Shown here one piece after another: positions 50,962 to 61,385 of a stretch of DNA of 64,000 nucleotides. This DNA comes from Magnaporthiopsis rhizophila (Eukaryota; Ascomycota; Sordariomycetes; Magnaporthales; Magnaporthaceae), in the NCBI GenBank assembly GCA_003049465.1, contig PYSS01000027.1, positions 47,499-111,498 of the forward strand. The letters run 5' to 3'. The stretch's first letter is position 1. Each line of letters begins with the position of its first letter. Below the pieces are notes generated by a model. It was not told where the DNA came from. It saw nothing but the letters and a program-made list of their open reading frames with translations, and made no database searches. The translations under genes were made by a program, and so were the position numbers.

Positions 50962-53900
50962 CTCCGTCTCGGTGAAGATGGTTCTGGGTGCTGTTGTCGA
51001 ACCCCAGGCTTCCCGAGCACGCTTTAATCGAGGCGAGATATCTGTGCCAACCACATGTGACTTGCTGCTGTCCTCCAACATATGCCAATTCCAGTTCCGA
51101 AGATGTCGTCGTCGTTTTTTGTCCCGCAGAGAAGCGAATGGATCTGCGTCGTCGTCGTGATTACGGTAAAAATCCGCCGGGGAGTAGTGGTAGAAAATAC
51201 AACTAACAATACGCGGGCCCAGCCACGAGAGCGAAAGGAAAGAAACAAAAAAAGAAAAAAAGAAAAAAAAATAGAATGATACTATCACCACATCTGGGGA
51301 TGCAGCGTTGAACCCCCAAAAGACCCCAAAAGGCGGATTACAGAGCGGGGGAAGGAGAAGGAGAAGGGAAGAGAGAGAAAGAAAGGTCGCCAGATCGACA
51401 TTCGTCAAGGAAAGGCGAGCAAGGGCTTATTGGGAAGCGAGCCCCAATCACGGAATGTGGGAGGATAGGAGAGGCCCCTGCAGCCGCGTCGCCGGGGCTG
51501 CTGCTTCGTATCGCCATCGCGGATCGCGTCTGTCGGCTTGAGGGGCGGCGGACGCACGCACCACGGGCTGGTTCTTGGGGTTTCATGGGTGGAGCAGCAA
51601 GGAGGCTCTCGCCACCGGCCCTGCCTTTTCTGGAGAGACAGAGCACCGGCTTCCACAACCTGCGACGCAGACCCCACGTCTCCGAGTCGCAAAGGTGGAG
51701 CCGCAGGCCCACGGCTGATTGGCCCGCCCTCCACGGCTGCAGCCCTGGGGCACCTGGCGCTGTTGGGCTCCTTCAGCCGCATCCCCTGTTAGCACGTCTC
51801 AGACGGATCTGATCGCCTTTTGCGGCTTCTCTGGCCGACGCAGGAGGCGGCTTGAAGCCTGCAGTCTGCCTTTCTATTTTTCTCTTGGGCTGCCTCCGGG
51901 ACGATGGACCCGAATGCTGGCTCCCTACCCGACTGTCTGCTCGTGTTTTGCCCTACTACCGGTCCCTTGCCCAGGCACACGCCTGTCTCCTGTCTCTCGT
52001 CGATCGGTTGCTCTTGCCTTCCCGCTCCTCATCCCGCTCCATGCCTTAGTGGGGACGTCCCATCCGACAATTACCCACTCAGGCCCCATCAATCGTTCGG
52101 TTCCTGGTGATGCTTAATCTCGTAGAAGTTGAGCAAGATTAATGATTCGAGGGCCACCCACCTGTGTGCTTTGTTGCGGGTGTCGAGCGGATGGAATCGC
52201 CAATTTGGGATCGAAACAATGGTGCTGGCGTATGCACATTAAGCTACCTAGGTTTCAGCGCACGGCGCTCCCGGGAACAACAAACATCGAGGCACTCCCC
52301 GTGCACCGCCACGGCTGTTGACAGCTCCGGATCACGCCTGTGCCGTTCGTGTCTGATCGCGCTGGCTGCCTCGGCCACACGAATCGACACCCGTCCGATG
52401 TTTTCCACGGACAGGCGCGCTTGGCACGCGCGAGCAGTGGACGGGAGAAGTCCCTTGGCGCAAAAAGATGATGTGGCCTGAGACCAAGCAGGGCCGAAGT
52501 TTGCCCATGATGCCGCCACCGTTTGGTGGAGGGTGGCTCGTGCTCTGGGGACCACCAGTGGAGAGGATGAGGCTCTTGGGATCCAGCAGGCATGTGGGAG
52601 GCAGCAGATTGATTCATCTAGATTGTTTGTCTGGTCGAACGTTCGCCTCCTCCGTCCTCCCAAAACCGGGAAGTTATTCGCCTCCCGCGCCTATTACCAT
52701 AAACGTTTGATCCCAAATGCATTCCAAAATGCGAATTTTCCTGCAAGAGCGGTGTTTCGTCATGTGGCTCGCCCACAGAGTTTTTGGTAATGCCGGTGGG
52801 AGGAAACAACACTCGCTCGCCACCCATATTGCATTGCAGACTTTGTCAGCCCTACCTATGGGCACAGTTGACGTGGCCGGGCCTGGCCGGCCCCGGGTGC
52901 TTCGCTGGTGGCGATCAAGCATCCCGACGAGCTCAGCACATATTCAACATTGGCAGATCACAGCAGCGATCCAATAATAAGTCTTGCTGCGCCGATGCTC
53001 CCGCGGCCCGAATTCCGCCCGTCATCCCATCGGCCCATTGTCGTTCGTACCAAGCCGGGCAAATACAACAAGAAGTCGGCGATCAGATAGCCTAGCCCAA
53101 TGAAGTAGGCCAAGAACCATATGCAAACTGACTGGCCATCGGTACCAACCGTTCATGTCCAAAATACATCTTCCATTATCTAAAAATAACCCGGGTTGCC
53201 ATCCCGTGGCCGGGCTACGGCCACGGCAAACGAGCTGCTGCCATGGTGTCTTCGGCGAATGAATGCTACATGGACCCATAAGGAGGCTCTGGGCAAGATC
53301 TCGCAGGAATTTGTGGTAGCACTCGCCTGTGGCAGGTGGGCACCACTTCCATCTCCAACCACGTTAGATCGAAACCAGCAGCCGTCAACCAACCGACTCC
53401 CCCGGCAAGAGATCGACCAGCGGCCAGCGTTCTAGAATTGTCTTTGGTTTCGGCTCGAAAAAGCTTTCCATATCCTGCCTGCTGTCTGCAGACCTTCTTC
53501 ACCTACTGAGCCCAGCCTGCCCCAGGCTTGGTTCCAGAGGACTGACAGAAGCTGCCCGCAGAGAAGACGGGGGACAAGAGGCGACACCAGGAGCCGGTGA
53601 GTGCTGCCACCAACCACACCATGGCCACCCCACAAAACCGGAGCACCTGAGGGTTTCGCCAGGGTCATCAAGCCGGGATCACCACTCCCAACTGGGCGAT
53701 CACGCCCGCATCTTGACTCGCCCCCACCAATTGCCAGGTTCCGCTGTCCGAAACGGTTTCGCGATGCTGATGCGTCTTGTGTCTGTACATATGGCTGATA
53801 GACCGCCATCGCTCGCTGATCGCCACCTGTTGCAGACCAAAAGAGCAGGCTGGTTGTCATTGCCGAAGAATTTCATCCAAACATTGTCCCATCACCACAG

Positions 53901-53971
53901 ATCATCTTTTCTTTTTCGACATACGCGAATAATAGCAAACTCATAACACCATACATAGCCAAGCCACAGCC
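50962..53971. other. 3-kb region without supported gene
   Basis: The first ~450 bases are leader, or possibly extra coding sequence, of the mucin-like gene. Beyond that only short overlapping frames are seen on both strands, without motifs. The end is the leader of the gene starting at 53972. Confidence 0.4.
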
Positions 53972-55009
53972 ATGCTCGACAGGTTCCGGAAAAGCCTCAA
54001 GCCGAAGAAGGGGACGGGGCCGGCAGACATGACACCGCACGCCTCTCCTCGGCCCGGCGAGACGTGCCACGCCTGCGGGAGGCCCATGCCGGCCGCTGCG
54101 GAGCTGCCGCCCTCACCACCAATGACGTCCTCGCCGGCTTCGAGCGTCGGAGACAACGAGTACTATTTCGTGGATGACGCACGGCAGAATGGAGAGGCTT
54201 GGTCCTCCCTGAATAAGAACAACAATAACATCAACAACAACTACAACTACAACAGCAACCACGGCGGCCGTAACAACTACAGCAGCCACAGCAACTACAG
54301 TGGCCGTATCAACCACAGCAGCCATAGCAACTACAGCGGCCACAACAACTACGGCAGCCAACCCAACAACAACAACATCCACAGCCCCGCCTCCAATCCC
54401 GAGGCCCCATTCGGGCTGCAGTTCCGGCCGCCGGTGCGGCAGGGCACATGGTCCTCCAGCATCTACTCGCCCCAGACGCCCGACGGCGGCAACGCCAAGG
54501 ACGCGGGCTGGTACCGGCGCGGCAGCGTGACGCGGGCGGGCCACGGGCGGGCGATGGGCACCCCGATCTCCACCGTCGACGAGGACTCAGAGTACTCGTT
54601 CGACCTGCCGAAGCGCACGCTCAGCAACTACTCGCAGTCGTTTGCGCCGCCCAGCCGCATGAACTCCATCGGCAGCAGCCGGTCGCAGCAGCACCAGCAG
54701 CAGCAGGTGGCAGCGGCGCCCCTCCGCTTCCCGCAGGGCCTGGCCACCCTGGCCGCGCAGGAGAGCAGGGCGGCGACGGACGAGGACGTGTCACCGTCCG
54801 ACAAGGGGGCGTCCACCACCATCAACCTCCCGCCGCCGGCCATGCCCGCCGCAGCGCCGCCGCCGCCGCCGTCGCCGCGCAGGAGGAGGCGCACCATCAG
54901 CAGCATGTTCCGGCACCGGGACTCGACGCCGTCCGAAAAAAGCCAGGGCAGGAGGTCTGTCCCGTCCGTCAAGAGCTGGGGCAGGAGGTCCCTCCCGTCC
55001 TTGCATTGA
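53972..55009 (+). CDS. Asn-rich, prion-like low-complexity protein
   Basis: Intronless, 345 aa. After a basic N-terminus (LDRFRKSLKPKKG) and one CHACG zinc-knuckle-like pair comes an Asn/Tyr/Ser/His/Gly-rich tract (about residues 82-140) made of SNYSGxxNHSS-type repeats. Then come conserved-looking phosphosite-rich stretches (STVDEDSEYSFDLPKRTLSNYS), a Gln run, a poly-Pro run and a basic Ser-rich end with the repeat GRRSVPSVKS/GRRSLPSLH. No membrane segment or leader is seen. It is probably a cytosolic or nuclear disordered protein able to phase-separate; the family is not recognised. Confidence 0.7.
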   Translation: MLDRFRKSLKPKKGTGPADMTPHASPRPGETCHACGRPMPAAAELPPSPPMTSSPASSVGDNEYYFVDDARQNGEAWSSLNKNNNNINNNYNYNSNHGGRNNYSSHSNYSGRINHSSHSNYSGHNNYGSQPNNNNIHSPASNPEAPFGLQFRPPVRQGTWSSSIYSPQTPDGGNAKDAGWYRRGSVTRAGHGRAMGTPISTVDEDSEYSFDLPKRTLSNYSQSFAPPSRMNSIGSSRSQQHQQQQVAAAPLRFPQGLATLAAQESRAATDEDVSPSDKGASTTINLPPPAMPAAAPPPPPSPRRRRRTISSMFRHRDSTPSEKSQGRRSVPSVKSWGRRSLPSLH

Positions 55010-55612
55010 TAGGCGTCGTGTGCATTTTACACACATTCTTTTCTGCTTTTTTTTTTCTTCTTCTTTTTCCTTTGTAGATTAGAAGTGACTGCAAGCTCGG
55101 CTGGCACGGCTGTTGATACCCCTGAGTTTGGAACAAATACCATCTTGCATTTTGCATCGCTCTGTGCTTTACAAAGAAATTGTGACCTTGCGTCTTGCGG
55201 TGATCATCGCGTGCGCCTATGCGGTAATCTTTTGACAAAATATCAAGCGATATGTGAGCTGCGTCATCGTTGTGCTAATTTTAGCGCAGAACCCTGGACG
55301 TCCTTTGTCCTGGTGACAGCCTCACTTTGCCCATTGCTCTGTTGCTTTGGTGATTGAACAAAACGACAAACGCCAGAACATGGCTGATTATCCAACATGT
55401 TTCTTTGTCTACTGGACGCTATCTCTAAAACAAATGACACCATCAGGCGTCCTTCTTTCCTTTTTTTTTCCTGCTCCCGAATATTTTTTTCCATATCACA
55501 TCGCCATCTAAATACAACCTATACTTCGCCATCAGAACTGCGCTAGCCGCACCCAAGACCAATAAACGCATAAAAATAATATTAACCAACCGAAGCAGGC
55601 ATCTTCATAATT
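55010..55612. other. intergenic, no feature
   Basis: This is the 3' UTR of the Asn-rich protein gene and the leader of the Fig1-family gene. No additional gene is seen. Confidence 0.5.
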
Positions 55613-56636
55613 ATGGCCAAGGACAAGACTTCCTTCGGCCTCGGCAACACCACCTCCAGCATCTTTAAAGGGTGGACTCTGACGGGTGTTTTCGAATACT
55701 CTTCCCTCTACTTCCTCCCTGGTCTGGCTCTAATCTTCTACAGTATGTCTTTTCCGGAGGCATTCCCGTTCTCCCCCTCACGAGATACATGATTAACTAA
55801 ATGTCCGACTGTGCAAAACAGGCCTCTGTCTCACGGGCTGCGTCACCGATATAGCGCGCACCCCTGATCTGTTTGTCATCTCCCTGGCGGAGAACGTCAA
55901 CACTACAAACGAGATCACCATCCAGATTGGCTACTTTGGTAAGCACAACACCTGACCAATCTCTCCCCATCACAAAGCTAACCACCTCACCACAGGGATG
56001 TGCCTCCGCGCACCCTCCGCCAGCCCAATCTGCAAGCCCACCGTCGCCCTGACCGCGGACCAGCTGTCGGCCTCCATCCTCCCCTCGCCGTTCGGCGAGC
56101 TCACCAACTCCACCGTCGCGCCCATCCTCCAAGCCGCTCGTGCCCTGCAGGCCGACGCCATCCTGGCCCCGTTCGCGGTTCCCGCGACGGTGCTGCTCGT
56201 CATGACGACGGCCCTGTCCCTCTGCTGCCGCAACATGCGCCACCGCGAGCTGTTGCGCCGCGTGCTGGTCTACCTCGTCTGGCTCAGCGCCGCCGCCGCC
56301 GTCGTCTCGTCCGTCGCCACCACCCAGACTGGCGCCGCGCTCGCCTACGCCACCCGCGGCATCCACGGGCTTACCGCCTCTCCGGCATCTCCCGACAGTG
56401 GCGGTGCCGTGTCGGCGGCGGCGGCGGCGGGGGTGCCCACGTCGAGGATCGTCAGGCGCGGCCTTGCGCTCGAGGGGCTGCAGTGGGCCGCGACGGCGTT
56501 CCAGGTCCTGATTGCCGGCTACACCGTGCTTGTCGTCTCCCGGAGCAGCAGGGCACATGACGATGAGCCCAGGCGGGCGCCGGCTCCCATCATCAGCCGT
56601 CCGCGACCTGCCAGCTCATGGTACTCTCAGGTCTGA
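55613..56636 (+). CDS. Fig1-family calcium regulator / membrane fusion protein
   Basis: Exons 55613-55742, 55822-55938 and 55996-56636; introns 55743-55821 (GTATGT, ATTAACTA branch, ACAG) and 55939-55995 (GTAAGC, ACAG); 295 aa. Four membrane segments: residues ~32-50; two near 175-235; one near 262-282. After segment 1 an extracellular loop holds LCLTGC, several Asn-glycosylation sites and IGYFGMC, the hallmark of the Fig1 domain. In yeast, Fig1 supports the low-affinity calcium influx and cell fusion during mating; in other fungi, relatives act in mating, hyphal growth and development. The intron 2 position falls inside the GYFG motif. Confidence 0.85.
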
Positions 56637-59312
56637 TCAGTGGATCTCCGAGGTACCGGCTCACCCGGTGCCTGTCTAAGTCGGTCCAGTATAGACGGTA
56701 CTGGCTGTTGAGATCGGAGTATCTCAAATAAATCTACAGATGGTGCCACTGCTGCTGCGATGTTGGCAAAGGCGCCTCGTAAACGTCGCCATCCGAGGCC
56801 CTCTCGCGTCCAATCCAGGGCGAGATCTTGTTGAATACAAATTGAATTGATTGAGATGAATTTGATGCCCATATTTGAACAAACATGACGGCTCGTCGAA
56901 AGTCTGTCCTAGCTTGGAAATTCGGGGTACATTGCGGAGTGGTTCACTCGTCGTGGACGCGGTGCGTGATGTGTGCGGCTTGCCACGGACGCGGCTCGTG
57001 GTCGCGTATCGGGGAGATTACCTTGTACCTAGGGCGGTCACCTGATATCGGATCATGTGACGAGCCACATGATCAGGATTTTTCCTTCTGCCCGCACAAA
57101 TGTCTCCAGCGGCAGCTTCTTTTCTCGACACGCGCAGTCACAACCATCGCCCAAGGGCTAAACAGCCTTGAGAAGATCACACTCTCAGAAAATGATATTG
57201 ATAATCTGGGCCTTTTTTGCATTAACCAACGGCGAAATCTTGAGCGTGACTAACTCCTTCCAACATATCTGGTATCTTACAGCTCCATTGCGCGCGGCAC
57301 TGTAAAGAGAGGATTAACTCCTGTCGGAGAGGGGTGTTCTTCACCCACAAGATCTGCCATTCGATATGCCAAGGGAGAACGGGAAGACGTTGGCAAGCAG
57401 AGTTGGACAATAGCGCGACATGCCAAGCAGGTTGGCCAAAAAGAAAAAGGCCAAGGCAGCCGAGACGAAAGTCCGAACCCCGAATGTTGGGAAGTCGGTT
57501 CTGACGGAAACGGGTCCATGATGTGGGGACGGCATATGCCCTCCTGACGTCTTTGTTCTCGACGGCCACCATTTTCTCTCTCATTTTTTTCTTTTGCAAA
57601 ACTCCTAGCACCCGAAACGCCAACTTGGCCGGATATCAGGGGCGGCGGAAGAAACCTTCCCAAATTAAGATGGGCTGCTAGCACAAGAGGGAAAAGGATC
57701 GGCGGCAAACCCGGCGGATGGAGGCGACAGAAGACGCCAGGCCGGCCGACGGTTCGGCGCCGAGTGCCAAGCAGTGTCAGGGCGCCTCCATGGCGCCTAG
57801 GCGCGACACGGCCAACCGGATCACGGCCGCATGGGCGATTTCTTGAATTGCCATGTTTGCGCATTGGCGCTGCCGCATGTGGAGAGCCACCGGCGCTTGG
57901 CTGTCCTTGGGCGGTCTTGGACGCAGGCGTGCCCAGCCAGCCAGCCTTGGCCGAAGCGTTAGTGGCTAGGCGATCACCCAAGCATTGCAGCCTTGTTGGA
58001 CAAACCCCATTCTCGCTCCTCTTCCCGCTGTGCCATACCCGCCGGCGCAAGCGCTTCCCAGTCGAGCCAGTTGAGCAGATATCGATAGCTGGTGTTCTCA
58101 GCACGGTATCAAATTCTAACCAGTGCCAGGCTCCATTTTACCACCCGCCAGGGCTCTGCAAAACCGCCCAGCCACAGGCTCTAACTTCCAAGCCTCCAGT
58201 TGCCAGGCCTTCTGTGGACTCCCGCTTGCCCGCGGTGGGTCCTGCTGTCCTCCTCTGTGCTTGATATCATATTGATCCCACGATGATGGGGGTTTTTATG
58301 TTCCCACCCGAACATCGCTCTTTCCGATGTTTTCTTTTCTTTGCCCATCCATCTCTACCCCACCAACTGCATCCACCGCAAAGTGCTTTGCGGAGTTTCA
58401 CCAGGGTAGGAGTATCGTCTGGGCCGGCAGGGCCTGGAAGGCATGTAGGTAGCCCAGTAGTATCTGCCGCCTTCAACGGCGTCTGCGCTTCCACCCCAGG
58501 CAGTACGTATAAGGGACAGAGCTGCGTCCATGGAAACGAAACCGCCCGTGCAATGGGACGCGACTGCAACTGCCCTTTCCTTGCCTGCCACCTCGCCACG
58601 GGCCCCACGTCATGTCGCACACAGAGCGAAGAACGAACACGGCAGGCCGCCACCCTGGGCCCGGGCGCGAGATCACAGAGACATCCCGGCACGGATCGAC
58701 GCATGCAGGGCCATATTTTATGAGGACCGGCGCCCTTGGGCTCATGGCGTTTTCTTGTCCTCCCCTACTTCTCTTGATCTTGCGGGAGACGTGAGATTGT
58801 GTTATGTGGGAGCACCACCTCTGTTCTTGATCTTCTCCCACCGTGGACTGGCTTCCATCCCACTCGTCTCTTTTTCCTGTTAAACTTTCCTGTCTTGTCG
58901 TCGTCTAGTCCCCGGAGGCTTTCTTTTGAGTCTCCTTTCCTTGGTCTTCTTCCCCCGCCTTGAGGTCCTATTTTCCTTGGCCGCTTCTTCGCTGCGGATC
59001 GTCATCTCGGCCTCTGCCATCTGGTCTGGGCGTCATCCCACTACATCACATGTGAGTTCTGGGCATCGAGTCACCCTCCAATCCTCACCCTACAAACCAA
59101 CATGCCCTCCACTGTACACGGTATCACCCTCTTGCCTGCTAGAGCAAAGACCTGCAGTAGCACCGACACTTGCTGGATGACGGTGTGGCTGCGGCATTTT
59201 GCTTCTGCCCCTGGACCTGATTTCCTTTCAATAAGGAGCCGGTGCCGGCCCCCTCTCCTCTTTGCCCGGCCCAAGAGATCAACAACAAAAACGACTGCGT
59301 TCTAACCCCTAG
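56637..59312. other. 2.7-kb region without supported gene
   Basis: A long minus-strand frame (57277-58104) is Arg/Pro/Gly-rich with no motif and overlaps plus-strand frames; it is not called. The upstream exon of the decayed antiporter probably lay near the right end, but no start is identifiable. Confidence 0.4.
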
Positions 59313-61385
59313 ACCGAGTGGCAGACCTCGCGCCATCCAGCCGCAAAGTCCTACCTGCCTCGCGCGGTAGAGACCGAAAAAATCGGACCAACTCTTGATC
59401 CGAGTGAGCTGAACATCATTATAGCTATTGTTGGTACGATTGCCCAGAACACCCTCGCATGGATACCCAGGCTTGGATGCCGCACAGCGTCATGGCAGAA
59501 CAGACATGGCCGTCCCCATGGCCTTGACTCAAGGCTGGGCAGGGTTCACCATGGCCTGGCGCCCAGACGCCGTTGCCCAATCAGCAACTTCAGCGGCGAC
59601 GCCTCTTGGATGTTGTTGGCTGCTGGTACCTTCAATGTTGGTGGCATGCTGACCCAAGCTTTGTGCATGCAGGTGCCTTCATCACCATCGGCGTCGTGCT
59701 GGGCCCGGTCGCCGGCCGGCTTCTGGATAACACGCGTTGGGGACACGGGAACCTCAGTGAAGACCAGAAGGATGCCATCACCCTCGGCTTTATGCGCGTC
59801 ATGATCTCGGTTTAGCTGGTCATCGCGGGCTACCAACTGCCGGCCAAGTACGCCGCCAAGAACTGGCGTAAGGTAGCGGTGCTGCTGCTGCCGACCATAA
59901 CGCTCATATGGCTCTGCACTACCGCTTGCATAATAGCCACTATCCCTAAAATCACCCCGCTGGCGGGGCTCGTTATCGGCTCGCCCATCACCTCGACCGA
60001 CCCGGTCCTAAGCCAGGCCATCGCAAAGGGCCCGTTCGCCAACAAATACATGCCGCGGGCGCTGCGCAAGATTATTAGCGCTAAGGCGGGCGCCAATGAC
60101 AGCTTCAACTTCCCGTTCTTGATGCTGGCCATCAACCTCGTGCGCCACACGGAGCTGCCCGGCATCGTGCTGAAGCCTTCCAAGGAGAAGGTCAAGGAGG
60201 CCGCCGTCAAGGTCGCGCACCGCCTCCTCAAACGCGCCGGCAACATCGGCCGCCTGAACGGCGGTTTCGGCGGCGCCATGCGCAAATGGGTCATCAATAT
60301 ATGGCTATACATTATCTTCATATCGGTCTTTTACGGCGCCCTGATCGGGCTAGGCGGCAGCTATATAATCAAGTTCTGCCTGCGCCGCAAATCGATTGAC
60401 CACGAGAGCTACCTGCTCTTCCCCGTCGCGCTCGCACTTTTTATCACCAGCACCGCCGGCGCCCTGGGCACCAACGACCTGCCCGCCTGCTTCTGCGCCG
60501 GTAATGCCCTCAACTGGGACGGCGAGTACCTGGCCGAGACGCTCGAGCGCTACGATGAGGTCAACTCGAGCCTCGACGTGCTTCTCAACTTCACGGGATT
60601 CATGTACGTCAGCGTTATTATGCCCTGGTCCAGCTTCCACAACCCCGAGGGCACCGGCATCACCGTCGGCCGCCTGATCGGCCTCGGCTTCCTTATGCTG
60701 CTCTTCCGCCGCATCCCCGCCATCATACTTTTTTACAGGGCCATGCCAAGATTGGTCAAAAGCTGGAAGGAGGGTCTGTTTATGGGCTATATGAGTTTTC
60801 TCCTTCCCGATTTCCCTGTTTGTATCCACCCACCCACACTGACCATTAACCCCTTGCCCGTCACCGGTTCGGTCCCATCGGCATCGGCGCCGTCTTCTAC
60901 ATCGAGCACACCAAGCACTTGTTCCCTCACATCGGCGAGACGGGCGATGTGCGGTCCAACGACATACTGCGCGCCCTGGTGCCCTCGGTCTACTTCTTGG
61001 TCATGTTTAGCATCGTCGTGCACGGCCTGTCCATACCGGTCTTGGACGTGGCCTACCGCTATCTGGGCGTCGAGCCCGTGACCGACGACGCCGTGCAAAT
61101 GCGCCGCAAAAGCGCCCACATCGCCCCACCCGCCAACGCCCGCGTCGACAGCTCCGACGGCGAGTACTTTGTCGCCTACAACCGCTTCAGCCGGCCCGTG
61201 CCCAACAACCGCCGCACCGTCATCACCGACGGCCGGAAGATTAGGGCCTGCCGCAGCACAACAACACCAACAACGGCGGCGCAGCCCAGGCAAGTGACGT
61301 GGCCTGGGCCGACGAGGTCGACCCGGTCGAGGAGGGGAAGATCAGGGCCATCATGCGGGCTGCCAGCCTGCAGAGGCTCGGCTAG
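59313..61385 (+). pseudogene. decayed Nha1-type Na+(K+)/H+ antiporter
   Basis: A coding exon begins at 59313 after CTAACCCCTAG; its intron 59434-59672 (GTACGA, GCAG) leads into the frame with GAFITIGVVLGPVAG. From 59879 the body reads cleanly: PITSTDPVLSQAI and the AGANDSFNFPF ion-site helix, as in fungal CPA1 Nha1 antiporters, then about six more membrane segments and FGPIGIGAVFYIEH. Lesions: an in-frame TAG at 59813-59815 where a Gln codon is expected; an intron near 60790-60866 whose acceptor reads CACCG instead of CACAG and whose donor lacks GT; and a frameshift near 61250, after which the proper C-terminus runs to TAG at 61383-61385. No start codon was found. It probably makes no functional antiporter. 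Confidence 0.75.

Noticed and set aside
57277..58104. Minus-strand frame of 275 codons
   Set aside because: Arg/Pro/Gly-rich with no domain or leader, and overlapped by plus-strand frames; likely a GC-driven open frame.
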